A stretch of DNA of 64,000 nucleotides from Cytobacillus depressus (GCF_008923245.1 NZ_WBOS01000014.1:1-64000), one strand, 5' to 3'. Positions 52,625 to 60,913 are shown, numbered from the stretch's first letter. Program-made: numbers and translations. The notes: generated by a model not told the origin, from the sequence alone.

Positions 52625-53833
52625 ATGAATCGAACAAGAGATAAACTTTGGACGAAGGATTTCATTTTAGTATCCTTAGTCAACTTTTTTCTATCGCTAG
52701 TCTTTTATTTATTAATTGTAACTATCGGGGTTTATGCAGTAGACAAATTTAGTGCTTCCACAACGCAAGCTGGCCTTATCGCGGGAATTTATATTATCGG
52801 AACTTTACTTGGCCGTCTGATAATTGGCCGTTTTATAGAGTTCCTTGGCCGTAAAAGAACGTTATATATGGGGTTAATCTTTTTTACTATGGTCACACTA
52901 TTATATTTTGTCCATTATGGGGTCACTTTTTTGCTCATTACCCGTTTCCTCCATGGTGCTGCAATGGGTGTGGCAAGTACAGCAGCGGGAACGATTGTAA
53001 CGCAAGTAATACCGGATGAACGTAAAGGGGAGGGCATTGGCTATTACAGCATGGGTGCGGCACTTGCTACGGCACTTGGGCCGTTTATTGGATTATATAT
53101 GAGTCAATACTTTAACTTCCAAATGATATTTATACTTTGTCTTGCTTTAGGTGTAATCAGTTTGGCTGTATCATTTTCCCTGTATGTACCCATAATGAAA
53201 GGACCACAAAAAACAGTAGATTTAAAAAATTTCAAGATCTCCAATTTTATTGAGTTAAAGGCGCTCCCAATTGCAGTCATTACTTTTTTATCATCCTTTT
53301 GTTACTCCGGTGTCCTATCTTATATAAATTTTTATGCGATTGAAATCGATTTAGTTAAGGCAGCAAGTTTCTTTTTCCTCGTATATTCGCTCGCAGTATT
53401 AGTATCACGTCCGATCACAGGTCGTCTGATGGATGTAAAAGGTGCCAATTTAGTTTTGTATCCGGCCTTTTTTATTTTGGGTGTAGGTCTTCTGCTTCTA
53501 AGTTTTGTAGAGAAAAGTATTACTTTATTAGCAGCAGGCATCCTTATCGGGCTTGGCTTTGGAAATATTCAATCATGCACGCAGACAATTGCGGTGAAAT
53601 TGACGCCTACAGAACGCATGGGGCTTGCTACGTCGACCTTCTTTATATTTTTGGAAGGAGGCCTTGGATTCGGCCCCTACTTTTTAGGTTACGTCATCCC
53701 AATCACCGGCTACGGTATCTTGTATGCCATCTTGGGTATTGCGGTCTTAGCAATCTCTATTCTCTATTATTTCCTGCATGGCAAGAAGGAATTTACTACA
53801 AGGGAAGGTGTAAACAGTACAATTTCATCTTGA
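52625..53833 (+). CDS. MFS transporter
   Basis: 402 aa, 12 predicted membrane helices. The MFS loop 2-3 motif reads GRLIIGRFIEFLGRKRTLYM, and the second half repeats it as RPITGRLMDVKGANLVLYP. The substrate is unknown; co-location suggests import of the pathway substrate or export of an intermediate. Start ATG 52625 lies 12 nt after GAGGGG; an overlapping ATGAAATGA at 52620 gives a two-codon frame ending at this start. It is transcribed after three hairpins, so probably from its own promoter. Confidence 0.85.
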   Translation: MNRTRDKLWTKDFILVSLVNFFLSLVFYLLIVTIGVYAVDKFSASTTQAGLIAGIYIIGTLLGRLIIGRFIEFLGRKRTLYMGLIFFTMVTLLYFVHYGVTFLLITRFLHGAAMGVASTAAGTIVTQVIPDERKGEGIGYYSMGAALATALGPFIGLYMSQYFNFQMIFILCLALGVISLAVSFSLYVPIMKGPQKTVDLKNFKISNFIELKALPIAVITFLSSFCYSGVLSYINFYAIEIDLVKAASFFFLVYSLAVLVSRPITGRLMDVKGANLVLYPAFFILGVGLLLLSFVEKSITLLAAGILIGLGFGNIQSCTQTIAVKLTPTERMGLATSTFFIFLEGGLGFGPYFLGYVIPITGYGILYAILGIAVLAISILYYFLHGKKEFTTREGVNSTISS

Positions 53834-53843
53834 TGGTAAATAG

Positions 53844-53875
53844 AAAAGGAAATCCTTATATGGGATTTCCTTTTA
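53844..53875. terminator. Bidirectional terminator
   Basis: Perfect stem AAAAGGAAATCC (53844-53855) with GGATTTCCTTTT (53863-53874), after the MFS gene and facing the convergent SDR gene. Confidence 0.8.
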
Positions 53876-53972
53876 ATATTTTCCCTAAATGTGCCCAATG
53901 CATTTCGCTGGGGTATGCCTTTAATCTATTTGGTAAATGATTATTAGTCTTATAAATTAGTATAGTTGCTTA

Positions 53973-54812
53973 CTAACTGTTAATAGCCTCAAAGCCGTAT
54001 AAAACATGTGGTGAATGAGCAAAGTCAACTTGCAGATCTTGTCCACTTACATAGGAAGCTAAGTTGCTGCCTAAGAAAATTAATGCCTTTGCTTGGTCTT
54101 CAGGCGTTGCAGGTACACCAATTTTTGAAATAGCTCTGTTTGCTAATCCTTTACTAATAGAATCAAAGGCTTGCGACATAGGTGTAGCTGTTGATCCTGG
54201 AGATACGGTATTTAAGCGAATCTTCTTTTCGGAAAGTTCATAAGATCTCTTTTTCATCCAAAGGATTATAGCCTCTTTGGAAAATGTATAGGCAGCATGT
54301 GCTGCTATTCCGTAATCAGCAAGAACATTGTCTTTATGAACGTTAAACCATTCTTGTGCTTCTTCGAAACTCTTTGTATCAACGATTGGTAATAAGGTTT
54401 CCATTTTTTGTGACCATTTTCTTCCGGCGGCTGATGCAATGATCGAGATAGAGTCCCCTTCTTGTAAACGTGGAATTAATACCTCGATCATATATCGTGC
54501 ACCGATAAAATTAACGGTCATAACAGTTAAGGGATTGAGTAGATTCCCCTTATTATTTACTCCTGCGACTCCGGCACAATTCATAATAGAATTAATCTTT
54601 TCGGGAAGCTGTAAAATGGCAGAATCAATCGACTCCTTCTCAGCTAAATTTACTTGAATAAACTTTTTAACAGGCAAGGCTGGTTCTTTGATATCAAGTG
54701 CATATACCTCTGCACCTAAATCAATGAGCAATTGCGCCGTTTTCTCCCCAATACCTGATGCTGCTCCTGTTACTACCACTTTTTGACCCTCATAATTTAG
54801 TAAACCACTCAT
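53973..54812 (-). CDS. Short-chain dehydrogenase/reductase
   Basis: 279 aa. Coenzyme fold VVVTGAASGIGEKTAQLLID with an Asp at YALDIK favouring NAD(H); MNCAGVAGV; catalytic Ser in SIIASAAGRKWSQ; Tyr-Lys in AYTFSKEAIILWMKKR; PGSTATPM. A long insert between Ser and Tyr resembles the 3-alpha-hydroxysteroid/coniferyl-alcohol dehydrogenase subgroup. It oxidises or reduces a secondary alcohol or ketone. The minus-strand promoter region contains TTGTATACAA at 54843-54852, so it belongs to the same regulon as the P450 it diverges from. Confidence 0.85.
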   Translation of the reverse strand: MSGLLNYEGQKVVVTGAASGIGEKTAQLLIDLGAEVYALDIKEPALPVKKFIQVNLAEKESIDSAILQLPEKINSIMNCAGVAGVNNKGNLLNPLTVMTVNFIGARYMIEVLIPRLQEGDSISIIASAAGRKWSQKMETLLPIVDTKSFEEAQEWFNVHKDNVLADYGIAAHAAYTFSKEAIILWMKKRSYELSEKKIRLNTVSPGSTATPMSQAFDSISKGLANRAISKIGVPATPEDQAKALIFLGSNLASYVSGQDLQVDFAHSPHVLYGFEAINS

Positions 54813-54841
54813 ATAATCGCCTCCATAATAAGAAATGTATA

Positions 54842-54853
54842 TTTGTATACAAT
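54842..54853. promoter_or_regulatory. GntR operator, site F
   Basis: TTGTATACAA core (54843-54852), reading ATTGTATACAAA on the minus strand, about 30 nt upstream of the SDR start and next to a TATAAT on the minus strand. One mismatch to the other three sites. Confidence 0.62.
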
Positions 54854-55081
54854 TATAATATTCTTAATATTTATTATAATTTGTTTCTGTGAATATATCA
54901 AAACATTTTAGAGATTTTTAGTTAGCACATTGAAAAGTAGGATTTCATGTGTGGAGAATTTTAATCAATAATAATAATAGTTTTCTCATCTATAACAGGT
55001 GTTAATATATCAATTAAAAACTGAGTATTATTGTGCAGGTACAACAAATTAATTAAAAATAATGAATTATCAAAAAACAAT

Positions 55082-55119
55082 TTGACTTTTTGTATTTTTC
55101 GTATTATTGTATACAATAA
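55082..55119 (+). promoter_or_regulatory. Promoter P2 with GntR operator, site G
   Basis: TTGACT at 55082-55087 with a weak -10 (TATTGT, 17-nt spacing) overlapping the perfect 16-bp palindrome TTATTGTATACAATAA (55104-55119). The upstream block AATAATGAATTATC is shared with P1. The short frame on the opposite strand in this intergenic region (54961-55143) is AT-rich noise. Confidence 0.68.
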
Positions 55120-55180
55120 GAAGCCCATCCATGTATTTTTCATCTAAATTCTGAAAAAATAAAATGATAGGAGTATGATT

Positions 55181-56404
55181 ATGAAATCTGTTCATGAAAA
55201 TCTTGATTTGACTTCACTGGAATTTAAAAATAATGCCTATAAAATTTATAAGGAGCTTCGTGAAAATGAACCGGTTCACGAAGTAAAGATGCCGAATGGA
55301 CAAAAGACATGGATGATCACGCGCTATAGCGATGCAGTGGAAGTATTAAAGGATAATGAACGAATTACAAAAAGGGTGTATTCTCTTTATCCGGAAAAAT
55401 TTGCTTCGATTTTGCCTGAGAAAGAATTGAACCTCGTCGGTGGACATATGCTCTATGCCGATCCACCAGACCATACCCGTCTTCGTAACATCGCTCAAAA
55501 AGCATTTACTCCAAGAGTGATTAAGGGAATGGTCGATGAAATTCAGCAACTTACAAACGGCCTACTAGATCAGCTTGAGGAAAAAGGAAATGTGGTTGAT
55601 GTAATCCCCGATTTTGCTTATCCGATTCCGGTTACCGTTATTTGCAATATGCTTGGTATTCCCGAAGAAGATTACGGCCTAATTAGAGAATGGTCCGACG
55701 CTTATATGTTGGCTTCCAATAATTATGCCAATCTAACAAAAATATATCCTCAACTGCATGCTTTCAGACTTTATCTTGAAGACCTCATTGCAAATAGACA
55801 GAAAAATCCTAAGTCTGATCTAACAAGCTTGCTTGTTCAAGCCCATGATAACGGAGATAAGTTCAGCCTTGACGAACTGGTTGCAACTATTTTTGTGACC
55901 ATTGTCGGTGGGCATGAAACGACGGGTGGACTGATCAGCAATGGCTTGTTCGCTTTACTGGAAAACCCGGAGCAATTACAACTATGGAAAAATGATCCAT
56001 CAAATGCTCGTACGGGTGTTGAAGAGTTATTAAGATATTACAGTCCCCTTGAGTTTGCCACAACCCGCCTTGCCAGCAAAGACTTTACATGGCATAACAA
56101 AAACATCACAAAAGGTGACTACTTTTTCGTATCACTGGCTTCTTCAAATCGAGATCCTGAACAATTCGAGAATCCTGAACGATTGGATATTACAAGAAAA
56201 AATAATAAGCATATCGCCTTTTCAAACGGTGTTCATTTCTGCATGGGTGCCCAATTAGCTCGTTTAGAAGCACAAATTGCTATAACAAGCTTCCTGCAAA
56301 GGTTTCCCAACTACGAAGTAGATGGAACACTAGAAGAGCTTAATTGGAAAAAAGGTACAGTAATTGCAAGAGGCTTGGAGCGGTTACCTATTATACTCAA
56401 ATAA
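55181..56404 (+). CDS. Cytochrome P450
   Basis: 407 aa, typical soluble bacterial size. I-helix oxygen-binding VTIVGGHETTGGLISN, K-helix ExxR in GVEELLRYYSPLEF, heme loop FSNGVHFCMGAQLARLEAQ with the thiolate Cys. It would hydroxylate or demethylate a hydrophobic substrate using electrons from a ferredoxin or flavodoxin; no redox partner gene is nearby. ATG 55181 lies 7 nt after TAGGAG; ATG 55175 is too close. Operator G sits at its promoter. Confidence 0.92.
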   Translation: MKSVHENLDLTSLEFKNNAYKIYKELRENEPVHEVKMPNGQKTWMITRYSDAVEVLKDNERITKRVYSLYPEKFASILPEKELNLVGGHMLYADPPDHTRLRNIAQKAFTPRVIKGMVDEIQQLTNGLLDQLEEKGNVVDVIPDFAYPIPVTVICNMLGIPEEDYGLIREWSDAYMLASNNYANLTKIYPQLHAFRLYLEDLIANRQKNPKSDLTSLLVQAHDNGDKFSLDELVATIFVTIVGGHETTGGLISNGLFALLENPEQLQLWKNDPSNARTGVEELLRYYSPLEFATTRLASKDFTWHNKNITKGDYFFVSLASSNRDPEQFENPERLDITRKNNKHIAFSNGVHFCMGAQLARLEAQIAITSFLQRFPNYEVDGTLEELNWKKGTVIARGLERLPIILK

Positions 56405-56419
56405 ATAATAAAATAAGAG

Positions 56420-56465
56420 GAACCTGCTATATCTAGATTAATTCAGATTAGTAGGTTCATTTCTT
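56420..56465 (+). terminator. Terminator of the P450 gene
   Basis: 10-bp stem GAACCTGCTA (56420-56429) with TAGTAGGTTC (56449-56458), one G-U pair, then ATTTCTTCTATT. Confidence 0.7.
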
Positions 56466-56999
56466 CTATTATTAGAATTAATGACGGTTATTGAGGATAA
56501 AGCATATATGACAATTATGGGTAAAACGTAATTTATATAATTCTTGGTATGCTATATAGACAACTTTAGAACAAGGAAAGTGATAGCCATAGTTTAAAAA
56601 AAGAGGAACGTGTTGCAAATATCACTATCGCAGCACGTATATATATGGACGCCTGCAAAGACGTTACTACCTGCAAATTAATGCAATGTAATACTTGTGT
56701 GAGACGGAAGATAATGGCCAAGTTCACCTAATTTCTAAAGTTGCAAAATGACCATTGCGATCAGCCAGACTAAAGCTTAGGATTTGCAGGGACTCTGATG
56801 ATAAATCGTATTTAAATTGAAAGTTTCTCGCATGCAACGTAGATTAGCAAAATGAGCTTAAGAAGAGGCTCTAGATTAGAAGAATACTTACTTAATTATT
56901 TTTAAGAAGTTGATTACGGTTATACTAGACTATACGGATTAGGAATAACATGAACATTAGCAATGTCACATAATAACTCTGTAAAAATATACAAAAAAA
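56466..56999. other. Gene-poor region with decayed coding sequence
   Basis: About 530 nt without an intact gene. A 45-codon frame at 56594-56731 (listed separately) looks like a gene relic; the rest shows no repeat, promoter or RNA that I can support. Confidence 0.4.
56594..56731 (+). pseudogene. Possible relic of a TetR-type N-terminus
   Basis: An open stretch without a start codon reads KKEERVANITIAARIYMDAC then KDVTTCKLM. The pattern of a basic head, a helix ending in AAxxxYMDA and a KDVTT segment resembles the first helices of TetR regulators, where ILDAAxxxFxxKGYxxVTxxDI is common. The match is weak and the frame soon stops. Assignment is tentative. Confidence 0.25.
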
Positions 57000-57022
57000 T
57001 CCTCAGATAACTGTGCTGAGGA
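56993..57022 (-). terminator. Terminator of the minus-strand GntR gene
   Basis: On the minus strand TCCTCAG (57022-57016) pairs with CTGAGGA (57006-57000), followed by seven T (56999-56993). Confidence 0.75.
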
Positions 57023-57131
57023 GTTTTTATGTGAAATAAAGGAATTAAAGTTTTGGATGCTTCTATTTCTAATGAACGGGCTCTTTCAAGTTCGCCATTT
57101 ACTATCTTTTTATCCATTCTATATTTCACTT

Positions 57132-57824
57132 TTATCGCTCTTCACCTCTTGAAGCCAAAAAGTTTTGGACGGCTTTTTCGAGGGTTACAAGGCTACGCTT
57201 CATATGTGAACGCATGGATTCTTCTACTTTATCTGCATCTTTAGTTTTAAGTGACTGTAATAGATTTGTGTATTCTTGTAAAGGGACATCTGGTGTGTAA
57301 TCCGGATTTTTGTACCCTCCCACTCTTCGATAGCGTTCAATCTGATCATGAAGTTGAGATAAAAAGCGTTTAGCTGTCTTATTAGTGCTTAATCCATACA
57401 AAACATTATGAAAATCGGCACCGAGTTTAATAACTTCAAAACTTCGCTGTACTTCAATGGCTCGCTTCATTGAAGCAACTTTCTCTTCTAAATGGTATAA
57501 AGAATCTTCGGTCATGTTTTGTGATACTTCACGAGCAATTAAGCATTCTAATTGTTCACGAACGCTGTACACTTCCTGCACATCACGAATAGAAATGTCC
57601 GCTATAAACATACGACCATTCGCATGCTTATACGTTAACCCCTCTGATTCAAGACGATAGAGTGCCTGGCGTAGTGGAGTTCGGCTAATGTTTAATTCTT
57701 GGGAAAGCTCTTCTTCTTTTATGTGTAAAGAAGGTATAAGTACCAACTCTATTATACGTTCTTTCAATTGTTCATATGCAAAATCAGCAGTAGATAACCT
57801 TTTCATTTTATGTGGTGAATTCAT
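57132..57824 (-). CDS. GntR-family (FCD-like) transcription regulator
   Basis: 230 aa. Winged helix at about 12-80 with LNISRTPLRQALYRLESEGL, then an FCD-type domain. Of the usual metal His, those in ADFHNVLYG and SMRSHMKRS are present, but the middle one (HxxIxxA in relatives) is replaced around LQEYTNLLQSL, so metal binding may be altered. Its recognition helix (SRTPLRQA) differs from the SRMP pair at 13731/18416, matching the different palindrome here (ATTGTATACAAT). It lies between two of the four sites and is the likely regulator of the 46.6-58.4 kb regulon. Confidence 0.87.
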   Translation of the reverse strand: MNSPHKMKRLSTADFAYEQLKERIIELVLIPSLHIKEEELSQELNISRTPLRQALYRLESEGLTYKHANGRMFIADISIRDVQEVYSVREQLECLIAREVSQNMTEDSLYHLEEKVASMKRAIEVQRSFEVIKLGADFHNVLYGLSTNKTAKRFLSQLHDQIERYRRVGGYKNPDYTPDVPLQEYTNLLQSLKTKDADKVEESMRSHMKRSLVTLEKAVQNFLASRGEER

Positions 57825-58054
57825 ATGAAAAGTCCTCTTTTCTAAAGTTCTATGAATTTATCAACTAGAATCTCTAACTTAAGTTTTTTTGAGTACAGTA
57901 ATAATTGTATAAAAAAAAGATTATTCAGTCAATATGCTACCAAGTTTGCAAATCGTTTATTAACTCAGTTCGTAAAAATATCTTGACACCTCAATAATTA
58001 TTGCTGAAAATGCTGAATTACCAAAAAATATTATTGGTTTTCTGCATTTTTATT

Positions 58055-58070
58055 TTATTGTATACAATAA
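58055..58070 (+). promoter_or_regulatory. Promoter P3 with GntR operator, site H
   Basis: The perfect 16-bp palindrome TTATTGTATACAATAA, the same as site G. The flanks also match P2: GAATTACCAAAAAA upstream and AAGGAGCCCATCTATG downstream (AAGAAGCCCATCCATG at P2). P3 faces the decayed YjiH-type gene. Confidence 0.7.
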
Positions 58071-58159
58071 GGAGCCCATCTATGTTTTTTACTTCTATAA
58101 ATCCTAAAATAAAATGATAGGAGTAGGACTTGTCGCTGCCGTCCCATGTCGGAAATTCC

Positions 58160-58381
58160 TCAGCTTTCAAGGAAAGCCGTTTGAGTCAATTCTTCATGGA
58201 TACAAATTTCTGAAGCTCAAGAGGCCGCCAAAACAATGGTGGTTGGTTTTGCCGATATGTTCTTACCAGCAGTAATTAAGAAACGGAATCGAAAATGAGC
58301 TAACTGGATTTGTTATTGCATGGCCTCGCATGATTGATTACATTGCCAATTGTAGTTGTAATTGCGCATTGGATTTTTTAA
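58160..58381 (+). pseudogene. Decayed YjiH-type (nucleoside-recognition domain) membrane gene
   Basis: Fragments in shifting frames are recognisable: FQGKPFESIL near 58170; SEAQEAAKTMVVGFADMFLP then AVI near 58212-58280; IENELTGFVIAW near 58288-58325; and LITLPIVVVIAHWIF with a stop at 58379-58381. These match, in order, the C-terminal part of YjiH-family proteins (GFADMFLPAV, ESELTRFVIA, RTLITLPIV). At least two frameshifts and internal losses are needed, and no 5' half is present. It is probably the remains of a transporter once driven by P3. Confidence 0.7.
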
Positions 58382-58421
58382 TAGACTATTAATTACTCTA
58401 AATAATGATTTATAAAAAGGT

Positions 58422-58463
58422 GACTCTCATTTAAATTTCTTGAATGAAGGGTCGTTTTTTTTT
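58422..58463 (+). terminator. Terminator after the decayed YjiH gene
   Basis: Stem GACTCTCATT (58422-58431) with AATGAAGGGTC (58443-58453), one bulge and one G-U pair, followed by GTTTTTTTTT. Confidence 0.75.
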
Positions 58464-58604
58464 CAATAGAACATAAAAATACCTAGTTTTCAAGTCGTTT
58501 TTAAGTATTCATTTCAATCATTTTTTATACTTTTTTAAAGTTTATGAAACAAAATTAAAGGCGATTTCTAATTTTCGGGGTTTTATAATTAGGTAACAAC
58601 AATG

Positions 58605-58618
58605 TGGAAACGCTTTCA
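58605..58618 (+). promoter_or_regulatory. CcpA cre site
   Basis: TGGAAACGCTTTCA fits the cre consensus (TGNAANCGNWWNCA). It lies 16 nt downstream of a TATAAT -10 (58584-58589), where CcpA binding represses. It probably gives glucose repression of the enolase-superfamily/tct operon. Confidence 0.75.
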
Positions 58619-58633
58619 ACATCAAAAATAATT

Positions 58634-58663
58634 ATGGAGGAGGGGGATTTACAGAAGCGTTGA
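58634..58663 (+). other. Nine-codon leader frame
   Basis: ATG 58634 opens MEEGDLQKR and stops at 58661-58663, in frame with and 18 nt before the enolase-superfamily start. The very strong GGAGGAGGGGG (58636-58646) lies inside it, too far from ATG 58682. It may be a leader peptide or a displaced start. Confidence 0.35.
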
Positions 58664-58681
58664 TCGTCTTCTGGGAAAATT

Positions 58682-59818
58682 ATGATGAAAATTATCGATA
58701 TGAAAGTAGACAGATATGTTCGAATGGGAAAATCGGATATGGCTTTTAGCGGCCATGAGGTAGTAGTGGTGAATCTTGAAACAGATCAAGGAATTACTGG
58801 AAAGGGATTTTTAAGTACACCTATTTATCCTCATGGTGTAACTAGCGACATTGCTGCTAGATTACTAAAAAGAAATTTTAGAAATATCATCTTAGGAGAA
58901 AACCCGCTTCATACAGAAAAGCTATGGAGGAAAATGTTTGATGCACCTTGGCGCTTAGGGATGAGGGGAATGATCCGTGATTGTATTGCTGCGATTGATT
59001 TTGCATTATGGGATATTAAAGCAAAATCACTAAACGTTCCACTTGCAGATCTTTTCGGTGATAAACGTGATCAAGTATTGACATATGCAAATGTTGGTCA
59101 TCAATTGTCTCCAGATGATCTTGCCAAAAAGGCGGCAGAGTATGTGGCTAAAGGACATTCAGCTATTAAAATCAGAGCTGGTTCTGTTGCTGTTTCAATT
59201 ATGGAAGCGAACAAAAGAGTCCAAGCAGTAAGGGAGGCAATTGGGCCCGATGTGAAATTAATGGTGGATATAAATGGTTCATGGGATACAGAAACGGCCA
59301 TTCAACAGCTAAAAGCATGGGAAAAATATGATTTATATTGGCTGGAAGAGCCAGTAGCACCTGAAGATATAACAGGTTACGCAAGAGTACGTGAATATGC
59401 AGGAAACACGTATATTGCAGGGGGCGAGCAAAATTGCGGATTAACCGAGTTCCGCCAATTTATTGAAAAGAAAGCGATTGATATTATTCAGCCTAACGCT
59501 ATGGCAACAGGTGGTATTACAGATTGGCTTCGAATTTATCATTTCGCTTCAGCCTATAATATACCGATTTCTCCTTGGAATCTTCAGCAGATTCATATTC
59601 ATTTAGCAGCAGGCCATTCAAATGTAAAGTGGGTGGAATACTTCTCACATGATCGTGATTACTTCCAGGATAGCTTAATTATTGGACCAACAATAAGAGA
59701 AGAAAGAGGAGAAGATGGGGTCTATTTAGTTACTCCAAAGGAACCTGGAATTGGGATCGAGTTAAATGAAGAACTTGCAGAGCAAACAATTGTGAAAGAG
59801 GAACAAACAGTCGTCTAA
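58682..59818 (+). CDS. Mandelate racemase / enolase-superfamily enzyme
   Basis: 378 aa. N-terminal capping domain to about 120, then a TIM barrel. Metal ligands: Asp in LMVDINGSWD, Glu in YWLEEPVAPED, Glu in AGGEQNCGL. The Lys motif reads IKIRAG (KxR rather than KxK). Where many relatives have the catalytic His (SPH), this one reads PISPWNLQQIH, so the usual Asp-His dyad seems changed. The family dehydrates or racemises acid sugars and hydroxy acids. It is cotranscribed with tctCBA, so its substrate is probably imported by that system. The start has only a weak ribosome site. Confidence 0.82.
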   Translation: MMKIIDMKVDRYVRMGKSDMAFSGHEVVVVNLETDQGITGKGFLSTPIYPHGVTSDIAARLLKRNFRNIILGENPLHTEKLWRKMFDAPWRLGMRGMIRDCIAAIDFALWDIKAKSLNVPLADLFGDKRDQVLTYANVGHQLSPDDLAKKAAEYVAKGHSAIKIRAGSVAVSIMEANKRVQAVREAIGPDVKLMVDINGSWDTETAIQQLKAWEKYDLYWLEEPVAPEDITGYARVREYAGNTYIAGGEQNCGLTEFRQFIEKKAIDIIQPNAMATGGITDWLRIYHFASAYNIPISPWNLQQIHIHLAAGHSNVKWVEYFSHDRDYFQDSLIIGPTIREERGEDGVYLVTPKEPGIGIELNEELAEQTIVKEEQTVV

Positions 59819-59849
59819 AAATACTAAATGTTGGTTGGGAGGATTAATA

Positions 59850-60875
59850 TTGAAGAAACCAATCCTTTTTAGAGTAACACTATTTTGTGTATTAATGATT
59901 TTTCTTGTTGGATGTTCGAATAAAGAAAATCAAACCGAAAAAGCATCTAGTAATGCAAAGGATAAGGCTGAAGTAAAACTGGATGGTAACGTAGAACTTA
60001 TCGTCCCTGCCAGTGCTGGAGGCGGAAGTGATATAAATGCAAGAATGCTTGCAGAAGTAATAAAAGAAAACAAGATTGTCGACAAAAATATCATGGTTGT
60101 TAATAAGCCAGGCGGAAGTACTGCAATTGCAAACTCCTATACTTTTAGCAAAAAAGGAGCAAATAACACCGTTTTGACATGGAACTCTAGTCAGCTGATC
60201 AGTCCTTTATTAAATAATAATGATGTAACAATAGATGATCTTACACCATTAGGCACACTTACTTTAGATAGCTACTTATTCGTTGTTAAAGCGGATAATA
60301 AATATCAAACACTTGATGATATTGTAAAAGCTGCAAAAGAAAAGCCACAGACCATTTCAATAGGAGGAACGGGACAGGGAACTGAAATTCACATCCTAAG
60401 TCATTTAATAAATAAATACGGAGATACCGAGTTTAAATATGTTCCTTTTGATAGTGACGGGGAAACGATTTCTTCATTACTTGGCGGACATATCAATGTA
60501 GTTTTATCGAACCCAAACGAAGTGTTATCACAAATCGAAGCTGGCAAACTTAAAGCATTGGCTTCCTCTTCAGAAGAACGATTAAGTGGTGTATTGAAAG
60601 ATGTTCCAACTTTTGAGGAGTTAGGTTATGGGGATATAAAACTTACTTCATTCCGGGGCTATGTAGGACCACCAGGCATGTCCGAAGAGGAAATTGCATA
60701 CTGGGAGGATGTGTTAAAACAAGTCCATGAAGCTGAAAAATGGCAAAAAGACTATATTGAAAAAAATGATTTGCAACCTCGTTTTATGAATGCTGAAGAA
60801 AGTAAAGAGTTTTATAAGGAAGTATTAAATCTGTATGTAGAAGCATCAAAAGAAATGGGGCTTATTAAGAAATAA
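59850..60875 (+). CDS. tctC: TctC-type tripartite tricarboxylate transporter binding lipoprotein
   Basis: 341 aa. Signal peptide with lipobox LVGC near residue 22 and a charged linker, then a Bug-type binding fold: ELIVPASAGGGSDINARMLA, VVNKPGGSTAIANSY, ISIGGTGQGTEIH. It captures a carboxylate for TctAB. TTG 59850 is chosen because GGGAGGA ends 6 nt upstream; it also gives a clean signal peptide (MKKPILFRVTLFCVL). Confidence 0.9.
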   Translation: MKKPILFRVTLFCVLMIFLVGCSNKENQTEKASSNAKDKAEVKLDGNVELIVPASAGGGSDINARMLAEVIKENKIVDKNIMVVNKPGGSTAIANSYTFSKKGANNTVLTWNSSQLISPLLNNNDVTIDDLTPLGTLTLDSYLFVVKADNKYQTLDDIVKAAKEKPQTISIGGTGQGTEIHILSHLINKYGDTEFKYVPFDSDGETISSLLGGHINVVLSNPNEVLSQIEAGKLKALASSSEERLSGVLKDVPTFEELGYGDIKLTSFRGYVGPPGMSEEEIAYWEDVLKQVHEAEKWQKDYIEKNDLQPRFMNAEESKEFYKEVLNLYVEASKEMGLIKK

Positions 60876-60888
60876 ATATTTGTTACGG

Positions 60889-60913
60889 CAGGAGGCTCAA
60901 TGCAGACCTCCTG
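60889..60913 (+). terminator. Attenuator-like hairpin between tctC and tctB
   Basis: 7-bp stem CAGGAGG (60889-60895) with CCTCCTG (60907-60913). The weak tail suggests partial termination or mRNA end protection, favouring the binding protein. Confidence 0.45.

Noticed and set aside
54961..55143. 60-codon minus-strand frame in the P450 promoter region
   Set aside because: Extremely AT-rich, Ile/Phe/Leu-heavy, and it overlaps promoter P2 and operator G.
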